A stretch of 16,110 nucleotides of DNA from Desulfitobacterium sp. (GCA_012799495.1 JAAZLD010000288.1:1-16110); one strand, 5' to 3'; positions 5,445 through 13,672 are shown, numbered from the stretch's first letter. The notes: a model not told the origin generated them from the letters alone. Numbers and translations: made by a program.

Positions 5445-8072
5445 ATGGCAAAAATCCTGATATTAGATGGAAATAGCTTAGCAAATAGAGCCTTTTATGC
5501 TCTACCTATGATGACTACTAATGACGGAAAACCGACTAATGCCTTACATGGTTTTATGACCATGCTTTTAAGATTACTTAGTGAACAAAAACCAGATTAT
5601 TGGGTAGTGGCTTTTGATAAAACTAAAGCCACTGTGCGAATAGAGCAATATGCAGAATATAAAGCTCAGAGGAAAGAAACACCTGAGGCTTTAAAACCTC
5701 AGTTTGATTATCTTAAAGAACTTCTGACTGAGTTTTCAGTGCCTATCTTGGAATGTGCTGGTTATGAGGCTGATGATATTATTGCCGCAGTTACTTCCCT
5801 AGCAGAGAAAAAGAAATTGGAAGTTCAGATTTATACAGGGGATAGGGATGCTTTACAATTGGTTTCTCCTTATACCACTGTCTACTTGACTCGTAGGGGG
5901 ATTACCGATGTAGAGCCTTATACGGAAGCTGTCCTAAAGGAAAAATACAACATCACTCCATCCCAAGTGGTGGACCTTAAAGGTCTTATGGGGGATACTT
6001 CCGATAATATCCCTGGGGTTCCCGGTATAGGGGAAAAAACAGGCCTTAAACTTTTATGGGAATATGGCACAGTGGAAAATGTTCTAGAGAATATCGATAA
6101 AGTTTCCGGGAAGAAACTCAAGGAAAACTTGCAAAATAATAAAGAGCAAGCTCTTTTAAGTAAAAAGCTTGCTACTCTAATTTATGATGTACCAATTGAA
6201 ATCGATTTAGACAAACTAACCTATCGTCGTCCTAACGAAGGGGCTTTTGCCGCTGTCTTAGATAAGTATAGTTTAAAAACTATTGCCAGACTTTGGCGAG
6301 AGCATCATAGTGAAGATGGGGAAGAAACTGTGGTTTCGGAACCCGCTTTTAATTCTTGGCCATTGCAGGAATTGAAGAATGAAGAATGGCTGGTACAGAT
6401 AGAAAAGTGGCATAAAGAAAAGAATACCCTGGTCTTAGCTTATGAATATTCTGATGGTAATCCTCACTGGGCAAAAATCAGGAAATTTGGAATCGCTACC
6501 GATGAAAAAACCTATATCTTAGATTGGGATAAAACAGAGGAAGATGGGGATGTGGAACTCCGCCTAGCTTTCAAAAATCTTTTAGAAGATCCTGAAGTAC
6601 CGAAAAAATTAGCTGATAGCAAATTACTCATCACTTTGTTAGGAAACGAAAAGATCTCTTTGACAGGTCTTACTTTGGATCTAAGCTTAGCAGGCTATCT
6701 CATCAACTCAAATAGTTCTAAATTCGACCCCTTACAATTAGTTAAAGAATATTTCACTGGAGTTCAGGAGTTTGCCCACCTCGGGGAAGAGGCTGCTGCT
6801 TTAGCTCAAATCGTGGAACCTATGACCAAGACCTTAGAGGAGTTAGGACTAACTTCACTTTTACATGATTTAGAAGAGCCCTTGAGCCCGGTCCTGGCCC
6901 AAATGGAAAGGCAAGGGATTGCTCTTGATACAGAGTATTTGGAGAAGTTTGGCGAAGATTTAACTGCAGAGTTAAAGGACTTAGAAGAAAAGATCTATGC
7001 TGATGCTGGAGAAAATTTCAATATAAACTCTCCGCAACAGTTAAGTAATATCCTTTTTAACAAACTAGGGTTACCTCCTAAGAAAAAGACTAAAACTGGC
7101 TATTCCACTGATGCGGAAACATTAGAGGAACTTCGTACTGCTCATCCAATCGTAGAGCGTATTTTAGATTATCGTCAGCTTAATAAGCTAATGACCACTT
7201 ATGTAAATGGTTTATTAGCTCAAGTTCATGATGGAAGAGTCCACACAACTTTTCAACAAACTATTACAGCAACAGGCCGCTTATCTAGTACAGAACCTAA
7301 TCTACAAAATATTCCTATTCGTTTGGAACATGGGCGTTTGTTGCGGAAAGCCTTTAAACCTACCCAAAAAGACTGGGTTTTATTATCTGCTGACTATTCC
7401 CAGATTGAGCTACGAGTCTTAGCCCATTATTCTGAGGATGAAGTACTGTGTGAATCCTTCTCTTTAAACCAGGATGTCCATACTCGTACTGCTTCTGAAG
7501 TATTTGGTGTTCCTATGGAAGAAGTGACTTCTGATCTTCGTCGCAGTGCCAAAGCTGTTAACTTCGGCTTAATCTATGGACTCTCTGATTTTGGTCTCGG
7601 GCGGGATTTGGGAATTTCCCGAAAAGAAGCCAAATCCTATATGGATAAGTATTTCTTGCGCTATGCAGGTGTAAAGAAATATTTAGAGGAAATTGTCGCT
7701 AAGGCCAAGAAAGATGGCCATGTACGAACTTTACTTAATCGTTTGCGCCAGATTCCCGAACTCCGTCATCCTAATAGGATGCGTCGGCAATTTGGGGAGC
7801 GGATTGCCATGAATACTCCTATCCAAGGGACAGCAGCAGATATTATGAAGCTAGCAATGTTAGGGGTTGCAGAAGGGATCAAATCCTATCGTGCCCATCT
7901 TCTATTGCAAGTTCACGACGAATTGGTGTTGGAGGTAGCACCAGAGGATTTACCAGCAGTAGCCAAGGTTGTAAAGGAAGAAATGGAAACAGCATTTCCT
8001 TTGCGAGTACCTTTAAAGGTAGACTGCAAAGTAGGACCTAATTGGCACGATATGGAAGACTATTTTGAGTAA
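5445..8072 (+). CDS. polA: DNA polymerase I
   Basis: This 875-residue polymerase fills gaps and removes RNA primers during replication and repair. I chose ATG 5445, eight bases after AAGGGG; the TTG just before it is less likely. The N-terminal 5'-3' exonuclease (about 1-290) shows DGNSLANRAFYAL, AGYEADDIIAA, YTGDRDALQL and the helix-hairpin-helix GDTSDNIPGVPGIGEKTG. The middle 3'-5' exonuclease-like domain (about 310-480) lacks the expected DxE pair (it reads LAYEYSD), so proofreading is probably lost, as in many Bacillota homologues. The polymerase domain has motif A SADYSQIELR with Asp650, motif B KAVNFGLIYG starting at Lys703 and motif C QVHDE with Asp825. The length is normal. It heads a plus-strand run of genome-maintenance genes, with mutM 170 bases downstream. 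Confidence 0.98.
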   Translation: MAKILILDGNSLANRAFYALPMMTTNDGKPTNALHGFMTMLLRLLSEQKPDYWVVAFDKTKATVRIEQYAEYKAQRKETPEALKPQFDYLKELLTEFSVPILECAGYEADDIIAAVTSLAEKKKLEVQIYTGDRDALQLVSPYTTVYLTRRGITDVEPYTEAVLKEKYNITPSQVVDLKGLMGDTSDNIPGVPGIGEKTGLKLLWEYGTVENVLENIDKVSGKKLKENLQNNKEQALLSKKLATLIYDVPIEIDLDKLTYRRPNEGAFAAVLDKYSLKTIARLWREHHSEDGEETVVSEPAFNSWPLQELKNEEWLVQIEKWHKEKNTLVLAYEYSDGNPHWAKIRKFGIATDEKTYILDWDKTEEDGDVELRLAFKNLLEDPEVPKKLADSKLLITLLGNEKISLTGLTLDLSLAGYLINSNSSKFDPLQLVKEYFTGVQEFAHLGEEAAALAQIVEPMTKTLEELGLTSLLHDLEEPLSPVLAQMERQGIALDTEYLEKFGEDLTAELKDLEEKIYADAGENFNINSPQQLSNILFNKLGLPPKKKTKTGYSTDAETLEELRTAHPIVERILDYRQLNKLMTTYVNGLLAQVHDGRVHTTFQQTITATGRLSSTEPNLQNIPIRLEHGRLLRKAFKPTQKDWVLLSADYSQIELRVLAHYSEDEVLCESFSLNQDVHTRTASEVFGVPMEEVTSDLRRSAKAVNFGLIYGLSDFGLGRDLGISRKEAKSYMDKYFLRYAGVKKYLEEIVAKAKKDGHVRTLLNRLRQIPELRHPNRMRRQFGERIAMNTPIQGTAADIMKLAMLGVAEGIKSYRAHLLLQVHDELVLEVAPEDLPAVAKVVKEEMETAFPLRVPLKVDCKVGPNWHDMEDYFE

Positions 8073-8242
8073 GGTTACTCTTTGCTCTTACTGTCTATCT
8101 CCATTGTAAATTTGGAAACGAGGTTTTTCTGATAGTTTTAATCTCATTGTTTATTTACCAAATTACTTTTCTCAGTAATTGATGGATAAATGAGTGGTTA
8201 AATTAATTGGATAAAAGAAATTAAAAGTACGAAGGTGTTAAT

Positions 8243-9064
8243 ATGCCGGAATTACCAGAGGTAGAAACAATACGTCGGGGTTTAAGTGAACGTATTCTTC
8301 AGACTCGTATTGAAAAAGTTATTATCCGCTGGCCAGGAGCTGTGGAAGATTGGGAAGGTCATCCCTTTACCGAAACCATCACAGGGCTTGGCTTTGAAAG
8401 TATAGAACGACGGGGAAAGTACTTACTCATAAACCTAGAGGGAGGATGGTCCATTATCGCGCATATGCGGATGACGGGCCGCCTAATCTATCATTCTCAA
8501 GAGAGAGAGCCAGAAAAGCATACTCATGTAGTACTGAAACTTTCCCAAGGAGAGGTTCACTTTTCCGATACACGAAAATTTGGTCGACTCCAACTTGTAA
8601 AGACTGGGGAACGGATGAATGTTCCTTCTATTGCAAAGTTGGGACCTGAGCCTCTTAGTGAAGAGTTCACTCCAGAGGAATTGGCGAAACGACTAAAGCC
8701 AAGGAAAATCAATATTAAGGCTGCATTACTAGACCAAACTCTGGTAGCAGGCATCGGGAATATCTATGCTGATGAAGCTTTATTTCGAGCAAGAATTCTA
8801 CCTGAACGGCCGGCTAATTCCCTAAAGAAAGAAGAAGTGGAAAAACTCCATGAAGCTATTCAGGAGGTATTGGCTGAGGGAATAGCCGCCAAAGGCACTT
8901 CTTTTCGGGACTACCAAGATGCTACTGGAGAAAAAGGAAGTTTCCAGAAGCAGCTGAAGGTTTATAGCCGGGGTGGAGAGCCTTGTACTTGTTGTAATGA
9001 GACTTTGGAGCGGATCAAACTAGGTGGACGGACTACAGTTTACTGTTCGAAGTGCCAGAAATAG
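8243..9064 (+). CDS. mutM: Formamidopyrimidine-DNA glycosylase (Fpg/MutM)
   Basis: This 273-residue bifunctional glycosylase/AP lyase removes 8-oxoguanine and other oxidised purines. The N-terminus MPELPEVETIRRGL carries the catalytic Pro2 and Glu3. Lys59 lies in ERRGKY. The helix-two-turn-helix segment includes DQTLVAGIGNIYADEALF. A C-terminal zinc finger is complete, with Cys248, Cys251, Cys268 and Cys271, and Arg263 in the LGGRTTVYC loop. Start ATG 8243 is preceded by AAGGTG at a five-base distance. The gene follows polA as in Bacillus, so it belongs to the repair neighbourhood. The 170-base gap before it holds no obvious promoter, only an imperfect AT-rich hairpin. Confidence 0.98.
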   Translation: MPELPEVETIRRGLSERILQTRIEKVIIRWPGAVEDWEGHPFTETITGLGFESIERRGKYLLINLEGGWSIIAHMRMTGRLIYHSQEREPEKHTHVVLKLSQGEVHFSDTRKFGRLQLVKTGERMNVPSIAKLGPEPLSEEFTPEELAKRLKPRKINIKAALLDQTLVAGIGNIYADEALFRARILPERPANSLKKEEVEKLHEAIQEVLAEGIAAKGTSFRDYQDATGEKGSFQKQLKVYSRGGEPCTCCNETLERIKLGGRTTVYCSKCQK

Positions 9065-9249
9065 CTGGTAAATCGATGCTAATAAAAATTTTATCTACAA
9101 ATAAATAATGGACTGGGGTAGAGTGGAAAATCTGAAAATGGAACTTAATCTCCGATAAGGATTTTAAGTATAGCAGACCTAATAAGTGAGGCAATTCTAT
9201 TTGACAAAGACATAAAGAATCACCTGAATCTAAAAGGAGTTTAAGATAG

Positions 9250-11109
9250 ATGAGTATTCTATACTGTCGGAGTTGTGGGGTTGATGTTTCCGGTGAACCC
9301 CTTTTCCGACAAGTTACTTTTGCTATAGAAAAGGGAGAAAAAGTAGGGCTAGTTGGGCCAAATGGAGCAGGGAAGACTACCTTAATCCGGGCTTGCCTGG
9401 GGGAGCACCCTATTGAAGAGGGGGAAGTAATCCTAACAGCTGAAGTAGGTTATTTACCCCAAAAGCCATTCTTGGAAGAAGAGGGGACCGTCTGGGAGAG
9501 TATGCTGGAGGAACAAAAAGAACTAATCCAGATGCGAGAACAACTTCGTTTTCTCGAAGAAAGAATGGCTCATTCCCCTAAAGAAAAGATTTTTGAACAA
9601 TATGGCAACCTTACTGAAGAATATGAAAGGCAAGGGGGCTATGCTCTGGAAGCCCAGATTCGGAGAATTCTATCAGGATTAGGCTTAGAGGATGTAGCTC
9701 AAACTCGTGTAGAACACCTTAGCGGTGGACAAAAGACCAGATTAGCTTTGAGCAAACTCCTTTTACGTTCTCCTGAATTATTAGTACTTGACGAGCCTAC
9801 CAACCATTTGGACTTAGAAGCTTTAGAGTGGTTGGAGGGCTTTTTACGAGGGTATGATGGTTCTATTTTAGTTGTCTCCCATGACCGGTATTTTCTCGAT
9901 AATATAGTGGAGAAGATCCTTCACTTAAGCCATGGTGAGTTAAAGACTTATAATGGGAATTATTCTGAGTATGAATTGCAGCGAGCAGTTGAAGAAGTGA
10001 CCCTTTCCCGGGAGGCGGAAAGGTTAAACAAAAAAATTGCCCGCTTAGAAGAATATATCCGTCGTAATAAAGCAGGTGTCAACGCTAAACAAGCTCGAGG
10101 TCGGGAAACTCAGCTTAAAAAGTTAAAACCTATAGAAATGAAAAACTCCACTAGAGATATTAAGATATCTTTGGCTACAGAGAGGCGAAGTGGAGATCGA
10201 ACCTTAATATTAGAAAATGTAGGTATTAAGTTTCCCCAAAAGACTCTCTTTACAGACGTTAGTATGGAATTAAGACGGGGAGATCGGGTGGCTCTTTTAG
10301 GAGCTAACGGTGTTGGTAAAACTAGTCTCCTAAAAGCTATCAAGGGACATCTTCCCCATGAAGGGGAAATCCGGATTGGAGCTAATGTAAAGTTAGGGTA
10401 TTACTCTCAAGAACATGAAGAACTCCAGGAAACAGGGAGCATTATGGATGAAATCCGGGCTGATTCTAGTCTTTTGGACCCAGAAATTCGTAGCCTTTTG
10501 GCTCGCTTTGGGTTTGTTGGAGAGGAAGTATTTAAGCCTGTTAAGGTATTAAGTGGTGGAGAAAAAAGCCGCCTAGCCTTGGTGAAGCTTTTTTTAGCCG
10601 AGGGCAATCTTTTATTGCTAGACGAGCCAACTAACCACTTGGATATGCAAATGAGAGATGTTTTGGAAGAGGCCTTTCAGGACTATACAGGAACTCTCTT
10701 AGTAGTCTCCCATGACCGCTATTTCCTAAATCGGGTAGTAAATAAAATCGCTCATTTAACACCTGAGGGTATAGAGATTTTCCAGGGGGATTATAGTAGT
10801 TATAAAACATATGTCCAAGAAGAAAAGGCCCGAGAAGCGGCCAGGATCCGGGAAGAAGAAGCTCTCGCTAGAGCTAGTACTGCAAACTCTCAAGCTATCC
10901 ATAGAGAGGAAAAGGCTCGCCAACGAAAAATTAGTCAACTAGAAGAGCAGATCGAAGAGTTAGAAGAAGACTTAACTGAATTAGCAGAAAAACTAGAAAA
11001 AGCTGGCGATGATTATGAAAAAGCCATGGAACTTCATCAAGAGCATGAGGAGAAAGTCACTCTCCGAGATGAACTTTTAGAGGAATGGATGGAATTAACT
11101 GAAGGATAA
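9250..11109 (+). CDS. ABC-F family ATPase (YdiF/Uup type), ribosome-associated
   Basis: This 619-residue protein has two ABC ATPase domains and no membrane segment, the layout of ABC-F translation factors that act at the ribosomal E site. Domain 1 has Walker A GPNGAGKT (36-43), signature LSGGQ (157-161) and Walker B LLVLDEPTNHLD (about 177-190). A charged helical linker follows (about 240-320). Domain 2 has GANGVGKT (351-358), LSGGE (434-438) and LLLLDEPTNHLD (about 455-466). The C-terminal 90 residues are a highly charged coiled coil, as in YdiF and Uup. The start has AGGAG 10 bases upstream. All catalytic motifs look intact. It lies between mutM and ytaF, which are adjacent in Bacillus. The subfamily (housekeeping or antibiotic protection) cannot be fixed from sequence alone. 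The 185-base leader shows no clear attenuator. Confidence 0.95.
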   Translation: MSILYCRSCGVDVSGEPLFRQVTFAIEKGEKVGLVGPNGAGKTTLIRACLGEHPIEEGEVILTAEVGYLPQKPFLEEEGTVWESMLEEQKELIQMREQLRFLEERMAHSPKEKIFEQYGNLTEEYERQGGYALEAQIRRILSGLGLEDVAQTRVEHLSGGQKTRLALSKLLLRSPELLVLDEPTNHLDLEALEWLEGFLRGYDGSILVVSHDRYFLDNIVEKILHLSHGELKTYNGNYSEYELQRAVEEVTLSREAERLNKKIARLEEYIRRNKAGVNAKQARGRETQLKKLKPIEMKNSTRDIKISLATERRSGDRTLILENVGIKFPQKTLFTDVSMELRRGDRVALLGANGVGKTSLLKAIKGHLPHEGEIRIGANVKLGYYSQEHEELQETGSIMDEIRADSSLLDPEIRSLLARFGFVGEEVFKPVKVLSGGEKSRLALVKLFLAEGNLLLLDEPTNHLDMQMRDVLEEAFQDYTGTLLVVSHDRYFLNRVVNKIAHLTPEGIEIFQGDYSSYKTYVQEEKAREAARIREEEALARASTANSQAIHREEKARQRKISQLEEQIEELEEDLTELAEKLEKAGDDYEKAMELHQEHEEKVTLRDELLEEWMELTEG

Positions 11110-11141
11110 CTGCACCGAAAGAAAACCCCTCCCATATATTA

Positions 11142-11164
11142 TCCTGTAAAGTCTTCTTACAGGA
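11142..11164 (+). promoter_or_regulatory. Hairpin masking the ytaF ribosome binding site
   Basis: TCCTGTAA (11142-11149) pairs perfectly with TTACAGGA (11157-11164) around a 7-base loop. The second arm includes four bases of the AGGAGG (11161-11166) that drives ytaF translation. With no T-run it is not a terminator; a translational control role is inferred. Confidence 0.5.
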
Positions 11165-11172
11165 GGATGAAT

Positions 11173-11835
11173 ATGGGAACGGCAATACTATTAGGAATAG
11201 CTTTAAGCTTCGACGGATTCGGTGTTGGTTTGTCTTATGGCACCAGGAAAATCCGGATTCCTTTACCTTCCATGTTGGTTATGACTCTTTGTACAGTAAT
11301 CGCTATGGGAGCGGCACTTTTTTTCGGGGAAGCTTTAATGGGGTTTTTAACTTTTTTTCCTCCTCACCTTTTAGCAGCCTGTATTTTACTTACCTTAGGC
11401 GGAGTTCAGTTAATAAAAGCTATTATTCTTTTAGTTAAAGGGGAACAAATAGAGGCTGAGGCTGTACCTGTAAGCACTCTAGTGGTACGAGAGCCTGTTC
11501 TTAAGTGGGAATTTAAGTTCTTGGGAATCGTTATTCAAGTTTTGCGGACACCAGAACAGGCAGATTTAGACGGCTCGGGGGTTATTAGTATTAAAGAAAG
11601 CCTTCTTTTAGGAACAGCCCTTTCTTTAGATGCCCTTGCATCGGGATTGGCCTTAGGGATGGTGGGAGGAATTTTTAACTTTCTTTATATTATTGGTTGG
11701 GTAGCTGTAATGCAATTTTTCATGATCAAACTAGGGCAAGGTTTGGCTGGGAAGCTCCCGGATGAGCTTTTAGGAAAGTTAGGATTATTACCTGGGATGA
11801 TGCTTATTCTCATCGCTTTAACTAAACTGATTTGA
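11173..11835 (+). CDS. ytaF: Sporulation membrane protein YtaF (MntP-related)
   Basis: This is a 220-residue polytopic membrane protein. I chose ATG 11173, six bases after AGGAGG; the in-frame ATG at 11167 touches that site and is too close. It has two homologous three-helix halves, the MntP/YtaF layout: the first half begins LLGIALSFDGFGVGLSYG, and the second LLLGTALSLDALASGLALG, each with an acidic residue in a helix. Between them lies DLDGSGVISIKE, an EF-hand-like loop also seen in YtaF homologues. MntP relatives export manganese, and in Bacillus ytaF is linked to sporulation; transport by this protein is inferred. It sits directly before coaE, whose ribosome binding site overlaps the ytaF stop, so the two are translationally coupled. 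A hairpin covers part of its own ribosome binding site. Confidence 0.9.
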   Translation: MGTAILLGIALSFDGFGVGLSYGTRKIRIPLPSMLVMTLCTVIAMGAALFFGEALMGFLTFFPPHLLAACILLTLGGVQLIKAIILLVKGEQIEAEAVPVSTLVVREPVLKWEFKFLGIVIQVLRTPEQADLDGSGVISIKESLLLGTALSLDALASGLALGMVGGIFNFLYIIGWVAVMQFFMIKLGQGLAGKLPDELLGKLGLLPGMMLILIALTKLI

Positions 11836-11845
11836 GGTGGACAAA

Positions 11846-12442
11846 TTGTTTGTAATCGGTTTGACAGGGGGTATTGGTAGTGGGAAGTCAACAGTTTCCC
11901 GCTGGCTTGCCCAAAAAGGAATTCCTATTATCGATGCTGACAAAACCGTCCATGAACTATATAAAGACCCATCCACAATAGAGGTTATTGTGGATGCTTT
12001 TGGTGAAGGGATTTTGTCAGATGGGCAAATAAATCGGAAAGCCCTAGGGCAGATCGTTTTCGCCCATAATGAAGAAAGAGTTCGTTTAGAAAGGATTATT
12101 CACCCTCGAGTTCAAAAATCTATGCAAGCACAACAAATAGCCTGGGAAGAAAAAGGGGAGAAAATCTGTGTTTGGGATGTTCCCTTATTATTTGAATCCC
12201 ATATGGATCATTTGGTAGATGAGATCTGGGTGGTATGGGTCCCTAGAGATATTCAAATTGAACGGATTAAGAAACGTGACTCTTTATCTTTAGAGGAAAT
12301 TAAATTGCGGATACGAGCACAAGAATCTTTAGATGGAAAAAGAGAAAAAGCCCATGTTGTTATCGATAATTCTGGAAAGTGGGAGAAAACTGAGGAACAA
12401 TTAAGGAAGGAATTGGAAAGAATATCCCGAAGAGTAGAATAG
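11846..12442 (+). CDS. coaE: Dephospho-CoA kinase
   Basis: This 198-residue kinase phosphorylates the 3'-hydroxyl of dephospho-CoA, the last step of coenzyme A synthesis. The P-loop GLTGGIGSGKST (residues 5-16) directly follows the start, as usual for CoaE. Further family features are DADKTVHELY, the segment INRKALGQIVF, the HPRV motif and DVPLLFE. I chose TTG 11846 because GAGGTG (11834-11839) lies six bases upstream and the protein then begins MFVIGLTGG. GTG 11837 is an alternative that adds three residues, but it overlaps that ribosome binding site. The site spans the ytaF stop codon, so the genes are coupled. CoA supply also serves the downstream citrate lyase prosthetic group, although the two regions are separated by a terminator. 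Confidence 0.95.
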   Translation: MFVIGLTGGIGSGKSTVSRWLAQKGIPIIDADKTVHELYKDPSTIEVIVDAFGEGILSDGQINRKALGQIVFAHNEERVRLERIIHPRVQKSMQAQQIAWEEKGEKICVWDVPLLFESHMDHLVDEIWVVWVPRDIQIERIKKRDSLSLEEIKLRIRAQESLDGKREKAHVVIDNSGKWEKTEEQLRKELERISRRVE

Positions 12443-12546
12443 TAGATTTAATTATGGGACAATTAGGAAACACCCTGATGGACTAATAAGATATAGGGTT
12501 AATTGAATTTATAAGAGAAAAGAATGATGGAATCAAGGGAGATTGC

Positions 12547-13155
12547 ATGAAGAAAAAAGGGTATAAAGATAGACGTGGAAAAGGAAAATCCCGGTTCTGG
12601 ATTGGTCTGATTGTGATGGTAATTTTGGTTATCGCATACTCCTTCCAATCCGGTAATATTATCAAAAAGATCCTTTACCCCTATCCTTATCGGGCATTGA
12701 TCGAGGAATATGGGGAAAGATATAATGTGGATCCCTTACTGGTGATATCAGTGATTCGGGCAGAAAGTAAGTTTTTACCACAGTCCCAGTCCCATAAAGG
12801 GGCTTTAGGGCTTATGCAGCTGATGCCAGATACTGCCAAATGGATCGCTGAGACCACCGGAGATAAGAATTATAGCGAAAACCTTCTCCGGGAACCAGAA
12901 AAAAATATCCAATATGGTACTTGGTACATAGCCAGCTTACAAAAGGAATTTGAAGAGTTAATTTTGGTTTTAGCGGCTTACAATGGAGGACGGGGCCATG
13001 TGAATAAATGGATCGAAAGTTATCAGCTGGATTTGGAAAATTTGAAGATCGAAGATATTCCTTTTAAAGAGACAAAGGAATACGTAGCTAAAGTTATTGA
13101 TAACTATGAAAACTATCGAAAACTTTATAGTAAAGAGAAAACACGCCTCCAATGA
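12547..13155 (+). CDS. Membrane-anchored lytic murein transglycosylase (SLT family)
   Basis: This 202-residue protein would cleave the peptidoglycan glycan strand to give 1,6-anhydro ends. A very basic N-terminus (1-16) precedes one membrane helix (about 17-33, FWIGLIVMVILVIAYSF), so the catalytic domain faces outward. The SLT domain starts near residue 55: YNVDPLLVISVIRAESKF contains the catalytic Glu73, then GALGLMQLMPDTA and AAYNGG (143-148), all family hallmarks. Start ATG 12547 follows AAGGGAG by five bases. A SLT gene after coaE is common in Peptococcaceae, so the neighbourhood supports that affiliation. It is the last gene of the housekeeping run; its stop codon lies in the loop of the terminator hairpin. 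Confidence 0.94.
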   Translation: MKKKGYKDRRGKGKSRFWIGLIVMVILVIAYSFQSGNIIKKILYPYPYRALIEEYGERYNVDPLLVISVIRAESKFLPQSQSHKGALGLMQLMPDTAKWIAETTGDKNYSENLLREPEKNIQYGTWYIASLQKEFEELILVLAAYNGGRGHVNKWIESYQLDLENLKIEDIPFKETKEYVAKVIDNYENYRKLYSKEKTRLQ

Positions 13156-13170
13156 AGCGTGTTTTTATTT
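13138..13170 (+). terminator. Rho-independent terminator ending the polA-to-slt run
   Basis: AAAACACGC (13138-13146) and GCGTGTTTT (13157-13165) form a perfect 9-bp stem with a 10-base loop, followed by a T-rich tail (TTTTTATTTT). The left arm lies inside the last codons of the transglycosylase gene, and its TGA stop (13153-13155) lies in the loop. Confidence 0.88.
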
Positions 13171-13197
13171 TATAATATTTAAAATAATATCAAGTGC

Positions 13198-13258
13198 TTG
13201 ACAAAATTCCTCTATATGTAAGAATCTTTAAAAGATTAGCTTTAGTCTAAAGAATCTT
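13198..13258 (+). promoter_or_regulatory. Palindrome cluster upstream of citD, with a TTGACA box
   Basis: A consensus TTGACA lies at 13198-13203, but no good -10 box is spaced correctly after it. Next come AATCTTT/AAAGATT arms (13223-13237) and CTTTAG/CTAAAG arms (13240-13252). AAGAATCTT occurs twice (13220-13228 and 13250-13258), 30 bases apart, or about three helical turns. This looks like a multi-site operator for a citrate-pathway regulator. The regulator is not identified. Confidence 0.4.
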
Positions 13259-13321
13259 AGTTTTACAAAAACGACTTCTCCTATTGCCAAACTAGGGAAA
13301 AGGGTATAACATTTAAAATAA

Positions 13322-13351
13322 TTGGACAAATTGTCGATATGATGATATAAA
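13322..13351 (+). promoter_or_regulatory. citD: Probable sigma-A promoter of citD
   Basis: TTGGAC (13322-13327) and TATAAA (13346-13351) are 18 bases apart, and the predicted start lies about 40 bases before citD. The -35 box overlaps the small inverted repeat GACAA-A-TTGTC (13325-13335), which could be an operator. Confidence 0.5.
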
Positions 13352-13364
13352 ACATTAGTTCATT

Positions 13365-13384
13365 TAAGTCCATATAAGTCCATA
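13365..13384 (+). repeat. Perfect tandem 10-bp repeat before citD
   Basis: TAAGTCCATA occurs twice without a gap (13365-13374 and 13375-13384), ending directly at the citD ribosome binding site (AAGGAGG, 13385-13391). Because it lies downstream of the predicted promoter it should be in the transcript leader. Its role is unknown. Confidence 0.75.
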
Positions 13385-13399
13385 AAGGAGGGGAATTCC

Positions 13400-13672
13400 A
13401 TGAAAATCAAACAAACAGCTGAAGCTGGTGCTTTAGTGTCCAATGATGTCTTAGTTACTGTAACGCCCAACGAAGAAGGTGGTGTCCAGGTCCAACTGGA
13501 AACCAAAAACGTGATTTCAAAACAATTCGGCAACCAACTTCAACAGGTTGTAAAGGACAAAGTAGCCGAAATGGGTGTTGAGGATGTAGTGGTGAAGGTT
13601 CAGGACAAAGGTGCCTTGAACTACACTATTCGTGCTCGTGTTCAAACTGCTTTGGAAAGGGCATTGGTATAA
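13400..13672 (+). CDS. citD: Citrate lyase acyl carrier protein (gamma subunit)
   Basis: This 90-residue acyl carrier subunit of citrate lyase carries the phosphoribosyl-dephospho-CoA arm on which acetyl and citryl groups swing between CitF and CitE. The N-terminus matches the family (MKIKQTAEAGALVSNDVLV), with Ser14 at the position of the known attachment serine. The later motifs KQFGNQL and DKGALNYTIRARVQTALERAL also fit. The length is normal. The ribosome binding site AAGGAGG lies eight bases before ATG 13400. It has its own promoter region after a terminator, so it starts a citrate lyase operon. A 249-base gap separates it from citE, which is unusual because citD, citE and citF are normally almost contiguous. 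Genes for the prosthetic group (citX, citG) and the ligase citC are not in the window. Confidence 0.95.
   Translation: MKIKQTAEAGALVSNDVLVTVTPNEEGGVQVQLETKNVISKQFGNQLQQVVKDKVAEMGVEDVVVKVQDKGALNYTIRARVQTALERALV

Noticed and set aside
8143..8194. Imperfect extended hairpin between polA and mutM
   Set aside because: The arms are A/T-rich with bulges and no T-run or GC core, so it is probably chance in AT-rich DNA.
9201..9229. TTGACA upstream of the ABC-F gene as a promoter
   Set aside because: The -35 box is perfect, but the correctly spaced hexamer (CTGAAT) is a poor -10 box; transcription may instead continue from polA-mutM.
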